From assembly GCA_041618535.1 (NCBI GenBank), contig JBFKFP010000017.1:1-27261 (forward strand): DNA of 27,261 nucleotides, given 5' to 3'. The DNA comes from SHLJ01 sp041618535 (GTDB taxonomy: Bacteria; Bacteroidota; Bacteroidia; Flavobacteriales; Flavobacteriaceae). Both the position numbers and the translations under genes were made by a program. The notes under the pieces were generated by a model. It made no database searches. It saw nothing but the letters and a program-made list of their open reading frames with translations, and was not told where the DNA came from. Shown here piece by piece: positions 1-6,673 of this stretch; positions within the stretch are counted from its first letter, which is position 1; each line of letters starts with the position of its first letter.

Positions 1-26
1 AGTGCGGTAAAAATAGCATTTTTTAG

Positions 27-34
27 TAGTTTTG
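27..34 (+). promoter_or_regulatory. Bacteroidota -7 promoter element for pyrE
   Basis: TAGTTTTG matches the Bacteroidota -7 consensus TAnnTTTG exactly. It ends five bases before the pyrE ATG, so transcription would begin at or next to the start codon. The -33 element would lie at or beyond the window edge and cannot be judged. Confidence 0.55.
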
Positions 35-39
35 CCCGC

Positions 40-684
40 ATGATCATCGACAAAAACATCGCAGAGAAAACGGCTGAATTGCTCTTGAGGATCAATGCCA
101 TTAAACTCAGCCCAAAAGAACCATTTACCTGGGCCTCAGGCTGGAAATCTCCTATCTATTGTGATAACCGGATCGTCCTTTCCTTTCCCGAGGTCCGGAA
201 TTTTATCAGGAAGAGCATGGCGAAGCATATTAAGACCCATTACGGGAAACCGGATGTGATAGCGGGGGTGGCTACCGGAGCTATCGGAATTGGGGCCCTG
301 GTGGCAGAACATATGAACCTCCCATTCATCTACGTAAGACCGGAGCCAAAAAAACACGGTCGACAAAATCAGATTGAAGGATTTGCCAAGGAGGGTCAGA
401 ATGTTGTCGTGATAGAAGATCTGATCAGTACCGGCAAAAGCAGCCTAAACGCCGTTGATGCCCTTCTAGATGCCGGATTGATAGTAGAAGGAATGGTGGC
501 AATCTTCACATATGATTTTGAAGTGTCGCGACAGAATTTTGAAAAGTCGGAACTTGAATTGTACACATTAAGCGACTATCCGAGTCTGCTTCAACAAGCG
601 GTGAAAACCCGGTATATCTCCTCTGATGAAATGAATACCCTTACCGAATGGAATAATGATCCGTCAGGATGGGGTGACAAATAA
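40..684 (+). CDS. pyrE: Orotate phosphoribosyltransferase
   Basis: PyrE joins orotate to PRPP to make orotidine 5'-monophosphate in cytosolic de novo pyrimidine synthesis. The 214-residue protein has the type I phosphoribosyltransferase PRPP loop at 122-134 (VVVIEDLISTGKS) and the flexible catalytic loop around 100-114, with K104, K105 and H106. The N-terminal segment FTWASGWKSPIYCDNR (29-44) is typical of Bacteroidota PyrE. The ATG at 40 gives the expected N-terminus, and a -7 promoter motif lies immediately upstream, suggesting a leaderless or nearly leaderless mRNA. An SRPBCC gene follows 13 bases after the stop and is probably cotranscribed. The assignment is firm; only the leaderless reading is inference. 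Confidence 0.97.
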   Translation: MIIDKNIAEKTAELLLRINAIKLSPKEPFTWASGWKSPIYCDNRIVLSFPEVRNFIRKSMAKHIKTHYGKPDVIAGVATGAIGIGALVAEHMNLPFIYVRPEPKKHGRQNQIEGFAKEGQNVVVIEDLISTGKSSLNAVDALLDAGLIVEGMVAIFTYDFEVSRQNFEKSELELYTLSDYPSLLQQAVKTRYISSDEMNTLTEWNNDPSGWGDK

Positions 685-697
685 ACCGAATCTTAAC

Positions 698-1096
698 ATG
701 AAATTAGAATCACCCAAGACCAGTATCAACAAATCACAGCAACAGGTGTATGAGTTTCTATCCAGTATGGATAATTTCGAAAAACTGATGCCGGAAAGCA
801 TACAGAAGTTCGAACTTATAGGAGAGAATACCTTTTTATTTGCTCTTAAGGGAATGCCCGAGATTACCCTTGAAAAGAAATCGGCTGAAGAATTTGATAA
901 AATTGAACTTGGTGCCGCCGGCGGGAAGATCGATTTTTCTTTAACGGGGCATATCCAGGCATTAAGTGATGATCAGTCGGAAGTTCAATTGGTGTTTGAA
1001 GGCGATTTCAACCCAATGATGGCCATGATGATCAAGGGTCCTATTTCAAAATTTATCGAAACCCTGGTCTCCAATATTCCCGGTGCCATTCAATAG
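698..1096 (+). CDS. SRPBCC (START/Bet v1-like) family protein
   Basis: A 132-residue protein of the SRPBCC fold, a small helix-grip domain with a hydrophobic ligand cavity. Visible signs are the opening beta strand (MKLESPKTSIN), the first helix with a conserved YEFLSSMDNFEKLMP stretch, and a later region rich in Met (FNPMMAMMIKGP) before the long C-terminal helix. The ATG at 698 is preferred because it starts at the first beta strand; in-frame starts further upstream would overlap the end of pyrE and add residues with no family resemblance. It is probably cotranscribed with pyrE. The ligand and role are unknown. Its stop overlaps the stop of the convergent biotin ligase gene by seven bases. 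Confidence 0.8.
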   Translation: MKLESPKTSINKSQQQVYEFLSSMDNFEKLMPESIQKFELIGENTFLFALKGMPEITLEKKSAEEFDKIELGAAGGKIDFSLTGHIQALSDDQSEVQLVFEGDFNPMMAMMIKGPISKFIETLVSNIPGAIQ

Positions 1097-1821
1097 AGAA
1101 GTTCTACCCCTTTCAGATCATATTCTTTTATTATCCCGTCTTCAGTCAGGACCTTTAGTTGACCTGTTTCATTTATTCCTTTGATATAGCCTGGAAACAT
1201 ATTGCCTTCCTTATCCTTAAAAGTAGACGGTTTGTTCTTTCTGAAGAGAAATTTTTCATACTCGCGTTTTAAGTTCCTGAATTCTGATTTATCTAGCTTT
1301 TGGAAGTAAAATCGGAGGTCTTCAATGATCAGATTTAAAAGTTCATCATTGTCAAAAATCCTGCCTGTAATGATTTTCAATGAGGAAGCTTTGGGTAATT
1401 TCTGAAATTCAACCTGGTTCACATTTAAACCAATTCCGAGGATGGAGGCCTCAATTTTACCGTTTTTTATGAGGTTTTCGATAAGAATTCCACAGATTTT
1501 CTTGTCTTCTGACAAAATGTCGTTCGGCCATTTCACAAATAATCGGGGAATATTAAAGCGCTTTAAAGTTCGGATTATGGCAAGGGATGTGGACATGCTG
1601 ATATAAAAACCCGAATCTATGGGAAGCGTCTGAATACGCTTGTATACGCTAATTGTTAGGTTTTTTCCCTTTTGGGAAGACCAACTGGTTCCCATCTGTC
1701 CGCGGCCTTCTGTCTGATGCGAAGTAAGCACCACGGTAAAATCCTGCATTTCCCGTTTAGCACATATTTGGCGCAAATAGGAATTGGTTGAACCAATGGC
1801 ATTAAGTTTGATCAGATGCAT
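1090..1821 (-). CDS. birA: Biotin--[acetyl-CoA-carboxylase] ligase
   Basis: This enzyme adenylates biotin and transfers it to the biotin carboxyl carrier protein of acetyl-CoA carboxylase. The 243-residue protein shows the biotin/ATP loop GRGQMGTSW (39-47), the KWPND motif (97-101) and CGILIE (110-115), then a small C-terminal domain. It has no N-terminal helix-turn-helix, so it is a monofunctional ligase rather than a BirA repressor. The start at 1821 gives the usual beginning (IKLNAIGSTNSYL). It is transcribed opposite to pyrE and rsfS. A weak -7-like sequence (TGATTTTG on the minus strand, near 1824-1831) lies just upstream of the start, but it mismatches the consensus. Confidence 0.93.
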   Translation of the reverse strand: MHLIKLNAIGSTNSYLRQICAKREMQDFTVVLTSHQTEGRGQMGTSWSSQKGKNLTISVYKRIQTLPIDSGFYISMSTSLAIIRTLKRFNIPRLFVKWPNDILSEDKKICGILIENLIKNGKIEASILGIGLNVNQVEFQKLPKASSLKIITGRIFDNDELLNLIIEDLRFYFQKLDKSEFRNLKREYEKFLFRKNKPSTFKDKEGNMFPGYIKGINETGQLKVLTEDGIIKEYDLKGVELLY

Positions 1822-1887
1822 ATCAAAATCAGCATTTATTTATCATTTTCTTAAGAACATGATGTATAAATGGAGGTAAAAAAGTAA

Positions 1888-1895
1888 TAACTTTG
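1888..1895 (+). promoter_or_regulatory. Bacteroidota -7 promoter element for rsfS-ftsH
   Basis: TAACTTTG fits TAnnTTTG exactly and ends 19 bases before the rsfS ATG. No convincing -33 TTG is seen 17-23 bases upstream. The spacing would give a 5' leader of about 12-15 bases. Confidence 0.6.
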
Positions 1896-1914
1896 CACAA
1901 ATTAAAGCATTTTA

Positions 1915-2286
1915 ATGACGAAAGGAAATAGTACGGCTGACCAGTTAATAGCATTTATCATTAGTGGGATTGAAGATGTAAAGGGGCAAAACATAAATAT
2001 TCTGGATCTTAGAAGTATAGAAAATACAGTTTGTGACTATTTCATTATTTGTGAGGGAACATCGAACACGCAGGTCAATGCGATAGTTAATTCCGTTCAG
2101 AGAAAAGTCAGCAAAGAACTTAAGGATAAACCCTGGCATGTGGAAGGCAGCGAAAATGCCGAATGGGTACTGATGGATTATGTTAACGTGGTCGTGCACG
2201 TTTTTCAGAGGCATATTCGGGAATATTACGATATTGAAAGCCTTTGGGGAGATGCTGTCTCAACCGAAATTAAAACCAGTTACTAG
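1915..2286 (+). CDS. rsfS: Ribosome silencing factor RsfS
   Basis: RsfS (Iojap/DUF143 family) binds ribosomal protein L14 on the large subunit and blocks subunit joining when nutrients are short. The 123 residues cover the whole single-domain fold, with family signatures DYFIICEGTSNTQV (about 42-55) and WVLMDYVNVVVHVF (about 82-95), then the C-terminal YYDIESLWGDA. The ATG at 1915 lies downstream of a good -7 promoter motif. The gene ends five bases before ftsH, so the two are almost certainly cotranscribed. This rsfS-ftsH pairing is common in Bacteroidota. Confidence 0.95.
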   Translation: MTKGNSTADQLIAFIISGIEDVKGQNINILDLRSIENTVCDYFIICEGTSNTQVNAIVNSVQRKVSKELKDKPWHVEGSENAEWVLMDYVNVVVHVFQRHIREYYDIESLWGDAVSTEIKTSY

Positions 2287-2291
2287 AAAAA

Positions 2292-4232
2292 ATGTCAACA
2301 AATAACCCAAATACCAAAAAGCCAAAAGTAAGTTCATATTGGATCTATGCTCTTATTCTGGCTATCTTCTTATTCATCAATATTTTCTCGGGAGGCATGG
2401 GCTCATCAGGAGCCCAGACAACACCCTCCCAGTTTTTTGAGTATCTGGAGAACGGCGACGTAGAACGCGTTCAGATTTTGAATCAGCGGGAAGCCAAAGT
2501 CTATCTTACTTCCGATGCTGAGAAAAAGGAAGTTCACAGGAATGCCAATCAACCGCAGTTATTACCCATGGCAGGACAATCACCAAATTACCAGTTTGAG
2601 TTTGGGGACCTGCAGAACTTTGAGAATAAACTCAGCGAAGTCATCAAGGAAAATGACCTCCAAACCGTTGTCAATTATGAAACACAGCGCAATATGTGGG
2701 GAGAGTTTCTGCTCACACTGCTTCCATTCGTGCTGATCATAGGAGTTTGGATCTTTATAATGAGGAGGATGTCCTCAGGAACAGGAGGCGGTGCAGGTGG
2801 CCAGATATTTAATATAGGCAAGTCGCGAGCGAAACTTTTCGACCAGAATACTGAAGTTAAAACCACATTTAAGGATGTGGCCGGGCTTGAAGGTGCCAAG
2901 GAAGAGATTCAGGAGATCGTCGATTTTCTAAAAAATCCGGAAAAATATACATCGCTGGGCGGTAAAATCCCAAAGGGAGCTTTACTTGTCGGCCCTCCGG
3001 GAACTGGTAAAACACTGCTCGCCAAAGCAGTTGCCGGTGAAGCGAAGGTGCCATTTTTCTCACTTTCCGGATCAGACTTTGTTGAGATGTTTGTTGGAGT
3101 TGGTGCGTCACGGGTAAGAGATCTGTTTAAACAAGCTAAGGAAAAATCGCCCTCCATCATATTTATCGATGAAATTGATGCCATCGGACGAGCCAGGGGC
3201 CGGGCTAATTTTTCCGGGTCAAACGATGAAAGGGAAAACACCCTTAACCAGTTGCTTACCGAAATGGATGGTTTCGGCACCAATACTAATGTAATCGTTC
3301 TCGCGGCTACGAACCGGGCTGATGTGCTTGACAAAGCACTGATGCGTGCAGGGCGTTTTGACAGGCAGATCTTTGTTGACCTTCCGGATATCAGGGAGCG
3401 CAAGGAAATCTTCGAAGTGCACCTCAGACCTATTAAGAAAGATGATTCTGTGGATACTAAATTCCTGGCCAGGCAAACACCTGGTTTTTCAGGTGCTGAC
3501 ATCGCCAATGTCTGCAATGAAGCAGCACTAATCGCGGCAAGGAAAAACAAATCGGTTGTGGGAAAACAGGATTTCCTCGACGCTGTTGACCGTATTGTAG
3601 GCGGACTGGAGAAAAAGAATAAAATTGTTACCCCTGAAGAAAAGCGTGCGGTCGCCTATCACGAGGCCGGACACGCAACTGCAAGCTGGCTGCTTGAACA
3701 TGCTGCACCGCTTGTCAAGGTTACCATAGTTCCACGCGGACGCTCGCTGGGAGCAGCGTGGTACTTGCCAGAGGAAAGGCTTATCGTCAGGCCCGAGCAG
3801 ATGCTGGATGAGATGTGTGCCGCAATGGGCGGACGTGCAGCCGAAGAAGTTATCTTTGGAAAAATCTCTACCGGAGCCTTATCCGATCTTGAAAAAGTAA
3901 CCAAGCAGGCAAGGGCCATGGTAACTATTTACGGTTTGAGTGATACCATCGGAAACCTGACCTATTACGATTCCTCGGGTCAAAATGAATATGGGTTCAC
4001 TAAACCATACAGCGAGAAAACCGCAGAAGCGATAGATAAAGAAATCTCTAGTATCATAGAGGCGCAGTATCAGCGTGCCATAAAATTGTTAGAGGAAAAT
4101 AAAGATAAACTGATCCAGCTGGCCGAGGAACTTCTTGAAAAAGAGGTGATTTTCAAGGATAACCTAGAGAAGATCTTTGGCAAAAGTCCTTTTAAGAAGG
4201 AAGAACGCGGATTATTGGATGAGGAAGAATAG
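2292..4232 (+). CDS. ftsH: ATP-dependent zinc metalloprotease FtsH
   Basis: FtsH is a hexameric membrane AAA+ protease that extracts and degrades misfolded membrane proteins and selected regulators. The 646-residue chain is full length. It has transmembrane helix 1 (about 16-34), a periplasmic domain, transmembrane helix 2 (about 138-157), Walker A GPPGTGKT (234-241), Walker B FIDEID (291-296), second region of homology with RAGRFDR (about 352-358), and zinc site HEAGH (457-461) with the third ligand probably D532. Every catalytic residue looks intact. It follows rsfS by five bases. About 90 bases and a new promoter motif separate it from the LUD gene. The C-terminus is acidic (LLDEEE). Confidence 0.98.
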   Translation: MSTNNPNTKKPKVSSYWIYALILAIFLFINIFSGGMGSSGAQTTPSQFFEYLENGDVERVQILNQREAKVYLTSDAEKKEVHRNANQPQLLPMAGQSPNYQFEFGDLQNFENKLSEVIKENDLQTVVNYETQRNMWGEFLLTLLPFVLIIGVWIFIMRRMSSGTGGGAGGQIFNIGKSRAKLFDQNTEVKTTFKDVAGLEGAKEEIQEIVDFLKNPEKYTSLGGKIPKGALLVGPPGTGKTLLAKAVAGEAKVPFFSLSGSDFVEMFVGVGASRVRDLFKQAKEKSPSIIFIDEIDAIGRARGRANFSGSNDERENTLNQLLTEMDGFGTNTNVIVLAATNRADVLDKALMRAGRFDRQIFVDLPDIRERKEIFEVHLRPIKKDDSVDTKFLARQTPGFSGADIANVCNEAALIAARKNKSVVGKQDFLDAVDRIVGGLEKKNKIVTPEEKRAVAYHEAGHATASWLLEHAAPLVKVTIVPRGRSLGAAWYLPEERLIVRPEQMLDEMCAAMGGRAAEEVIFGKISTGALSDLEKVTKQARAMVTIYGLSDTIGNLTYYDSSGQNEYGFTKPYSEKTAEAIDKEISSIIEAQYQRAIKLLEENKDKLIQLAEELLEKEVIFKDNLEKIFGKSPFKKEERGLLDEEE

Positions 4233-4275
4233 TCAGTAGACCACGCTTTCTCTCTTTTTTAAATTTAGATTTTCA

Positions 4276-4283
4276 TATATTTG
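4276..4283 (+). promoter_or_regulatory. Bacteroidota -7 promoter element for the LUD-cdsA-psd operon
   Basis: TATATTTG matches TAnnTTTG exactly, 38 bases before the LUD gene ATG. It would give a leader of roughly 30 bases. No clear -33 TTG is visible at the usual distance. Confidence 0.55.
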
Positions 4284-4321
4284 AGTTAACTAAGTATTCC
4301 TAGTTAATAGCAATCCACCCT

Positions 4322-4930
4322 ATGAGTCTGTTTCGTAAAATCTTTGGCTCGAAATCAGGGCAATCCCGCGAACGCTCCAATATTGAGGAACGCAGCAAAT
4401 ATATGCCTGAAATTGAGATTCCCACAGACGAAAGATTCACCATAAACTTCAAGGCTAATGGAGGAAAATTCCTCTATTGCGAAAATCAGTCGGAGGTGGA
4501 GGACAATTTTCTTAATATCCTCAAGGAGAATGGCTGGGAAGGCAAAAAAGTTTTTATAATTGACGATCGGCTGGCAGATCGATTTAAAGCCTTTGACCTC
4601 GATATCACCAAGCGCTCGTCGGAAGCTGAATTCTTTTTTACGACCTGTGAGTACCTGATCGGCAATGATGGTTCACTGCTTATCTCCTCCAACCAGATTG
4701 CTGAAAAGAAACTGAGGGAGCTACCGTCAAATTTCGTGATCTTCGCCACCACCAGCCAGTTTGTTGAGACCATTAGCGAAGGATTACATGGCATCAAGGA
4801 TAAGAATCGTGAAAAGATCCCCACAAATATTACTACAATCAAGCACTTCAAGGCGGCAAATGAAAGTGACTTCCTCAGTTATGGAAGTAGTACAAAGAAC
4901 TTATACCTGTTACTCCTTGAAGACCTTTAA
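4322..4930 (+). CDS. LUD domain protein (LutC/YkgG-like)
   Basis: The 202-residue protein resembles the LUD (DUF162) domain of LutC and LutB, proteins linked to lactate use in other bacteria. Visible features are a basic N-terminus (LFRKIFGSKSGQSRER), a beta-alpha fold with KVFIIDDRLADRF, the FFTTCEYLIGNDGSLLISS stretch, and the FVIFATTSQFVETISEGL segment, matching the substrate-pocket region of the family. It has no iron-sulfur motif. No lutA or lutB is nearby, so a lactate role is not supported. The gene heads an apparent operon with cdsA ten bases downstream. Stand-alone LUD genes in this position are, to my knowledge, normal in Flavobacteriaceae. Family membership is fairly sure, function unknown. 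Confidence 0.8.
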   Translation: MSLFRKIFGSKSGQSRERSNIEERSKYMPEIEIPTDERFTINFKANGGKFLYCENQSEVEDNFLNILKENGWEGKKVFIIDDRLADRFKAFDLDITKRSSEAEFFFTTCEYLIGNDGSLLISSNQIAEKKLRELPSNFVIFATTSQFVETISEGLHGIKDKNREKIPTNITTIKHFKAANESDFLSYGSSTKNLYLLLLEDL

Positions 4931-4939
4931 ATATTACCG

Positions 4940-5761
4940 GTGAGGGAATTATTAATACGTGCGACTTCCGGATTATTATATGCAGTATTATTTCTGCTAT
5001 CGCTGCAGTCGCAGCATGCTGTAATCGGTCTGTTCTTCGTATTTGGAATCATTGCAGTAGCAGAATTTAATCGGTTGATCGGATTTAAAAGTTGGATTCC
5101 ATATTTCCTCTTCGTTGCGATGTATCTCGTTTTCGGATACTGGCAGGTAGTCATGGAATCCTACAATGGTTTTGACGAAGCCGTTCAGATTTTACAGGTT
5201 CTGACAATTTTTGTCCAGCTTATACTCATAAAGGACCTGTTTTCACATAAACCGTTACCTCCATTTTTTTCTGGCAGGCTGATCAATACTACCTTTTACC
5301 TGTCCAGCGCATTTGTTTTTATCATCCTGATAGCTAATTTCAGAAATAAATTTACTCCATCGCTGATACTCGGTGCTTTCATTCTCACCTGGGTAAATGA
5401 TTCTTTCGCTTACATAGTTGGAAAGAATTTTGGCAAACAGAAATTATTCCCAAGGATCTCGCCAAAAAAAACGGTTGAAGGATTTTTAGGCGGGTTGTTC
5501 TTCGCCTGCCTGAGCAGTTTTTTCATCTCAAAGTACACCGATACCCTCAGTTTTACGAATTGGTTGATCCTGGCAATTATAGTAAGTGTTTTCGGAACCC
5601 TGGGTGATCTCATTGAATCCAAATTTAAAAGACAGGCTCAGGTAAAGGACAGCGGAATCATAATGCCGGGGCATGGCGGACTACTTGACAGGTTAGACAG
5701 CGTTATTTTTGCGGCACCATTCATATATTTGTTCTTACGTATTATAAAGCATGTTTCATAA
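4940..5761 (+). CDS. cdsA: Phosphatidate cytidylyltransferase
   Basis: CdsA makes CDP-diacylglycerol from phosphatidic acid and CTP at the inner membrane, the branch point to all phospholipids. The 273-residue protein is strongly hydrophobic, with about eight membrane segments. It ends with the CDP-diglyceride synthetase signature at 227-253 (SKFKRQ...KDSG...PGHGGLLDRLD), including D237, H245, D250 and D253. I chose the GTG at 4940 because it begins the usual N-terminus (RELLIRATSGLLYA) and lies ten bases after the LUD gene stop. Its last 11 bases overlap psd, implying translational coupling with the enzyme acting further along the phosphatidylethanolamine route. Confidence 0.96.
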   Translation: MRELLIRATSGLLYAVLFLLSLQSQHAVIGLFFVFGIIAVAEFNRLIGFKSWIPYFLFVAMYLVFGYWQVVMESYNGFDEAVQILQVLTIFVQLILIKDLFSHKPLPPFFSGRLINTTFYLSSAFVFIILIANFRNKFTPSLILGAFILTWVNDSFAYIVGKNFGKQKLFPRISPKKTVEGFLGGLFFACLSSFFISKYTDTLSFTNWLILAIIVSVFGTLGDLIESKFKRQAQVKDSGIIMPGHGGLLDRLDSVIFAAPFIYLFLRIIKHVS

Positions 5762-6404
5762 AGAAGGCCATAAGATCATTTTCGGGAGTCTGGTAGTTAT
5801 CGTTGCTGCCTTTCTTCTAATCGACGAGTTTGTTCAACTGCGTTGGTTGGAGCTCACCCTTCAGCTGGGATTTCTCATTTTATTTATCCTGATCCTTCAA
5901 TTCTTCAGGAACCCCAAACGGAAAACCAATGTAAATGACCAGGAAGCTTTGGCTCCTGTAGACGGGAAAGTGGTGGTAATAGAGGAAGTTGAAGAGAATG
6001 AATACTTCAATGACCGCAGAAGGCAGGTTAGTATTTTCATGTCTCCTATCAATGTGCATGTTACTCGATATCCCATAGGTGGAAAGGTCAAAGTCAGCAA
6101 GTACCATCCTGGGAAATATCTGGTTGCATGGCATCCCAAGGCCAGTGAGGAAAATGAAAGAACGACTGTCGTGGTGGAAAACGAAGTTTTTGGCCCTGTG
6201 CTCTACCGGCAGATCGCCGGGGCTATGGCAAAACGAATCATCAATTACGCAAAGGAGGGCGATACAGTGAGACAGGGATCGGACTCCGGGTTCATAAGAT
6301 TCGGATCACGAGTAGATTTATTTCTGCCATTAGACTATAAGATCAATGTAAGCCTGAATCAGCGTGTTCGAGGCGGAGAGACAGTGATTGCACAGAGGTC
6401 ATGA
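5751..6404 (+). CDS. psd: Phosphatidylserine decarboxylase family protein
   Basis: The enzyme converts phosphatidylserine to phosphatidylethanolamine using a pyruvoyl group formed by self-cleavage. The 217-residue proenzyme is the short PSD-A type. It has two N-terminal membrane helices (about 10-25 and 35-52), a PVDG motif (69-72), H103 in NVHVTRYP, and the cleavage site G185-S186 in the RFGSRVD context (replacing the LGST of the long type). The start overlaps cdsA by 11 bases, and the stop shares ATGA with the downstream acyl-CoA-binding protein. No pssA is visible here, so phosphatidylserine must be supplied from elsewhere on the genome. Confidence 0.95.
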   Translation: MFHKEGHKIIFGSLVVIVAAFLLIDEFVQLRWLELTLQLGFLILFILILQFFRNPKRKTNVNDQEALAPVDGKVVVIEEVEENEYFNDRRRQVSIFMSPINVHVTRYPIGGKVKVSKYHPGKYLVAWHPKASEENERTTVVVENEVFGPVLYRQIAGAMAKRIINYAKEGDTVRQGSDSGFIRFGSRVDLFLPLDYKINVSLNQRVRGGETVIAQRS

Positions 6405-6667
6405 ATTCCGAAGAATTGAATAAGGCATTTCTTGAGGCTGTTGAAAAAATCAACAATCATGCCGAGCCATTCCCTGCCGACATCCTTCTTAAACTTTATG
6501 CATATTACAAGATTGCCACCAACGACTACAGTCAGCCATCAAGCAGGAAACCACTCATAAATGCCTTTAAGACCAATGCCCTCTTCCAGGCACGGGATAT
6601 TTCAGAGGACGAGGCAAAACAAAAATATGTTGAGCTCGTCAATACCTATTTTCATTACAGCAAATAA
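6401..6667 (+). CDS. Acyl-CoA-binding protein
   Basis: The 88-residue protein matches the whole acyl-CoA-binding domain: an N-terminal helix (LNKAFLEAVEKINN), the central signature LLKLYAYYKIATNDY (about 30-44) corresponding to the eukaryotic LYGLYKQAT box, then RKPLINAFKTNALFQAR and a final helix ending YVELVNTYFHY. Such proteins bind medium and long acyl-CoA esters in the cytosol. The ATG overlaps the psd stop codon (ATGA), so the two are translationally coupled, which points to acyl-CoA supply or buffering for phospholipid synthesis. The gene ends six bases from the stop of convergent valS, with no terminator hairpin between them. Confidence 0.92.
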   Translation: MNSEELNKAFLEAVEKINNHAEPFPADILLKLYAYYKIATNDYSQPSSRKPLINAFKTNALFQARDISEDEAKQKYVELVNTYFHYSK

Positions 6668-6673
6668 CGGTCT

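Noticed and set aside
2909..3550. 213-residue open frame antisense to ftsH
   Set aside because: It lies wholly opposite the conserved AAA domain of FtsH and its translation is low-complexity Ser/Arg/Leu, typical of an antisense shadow.
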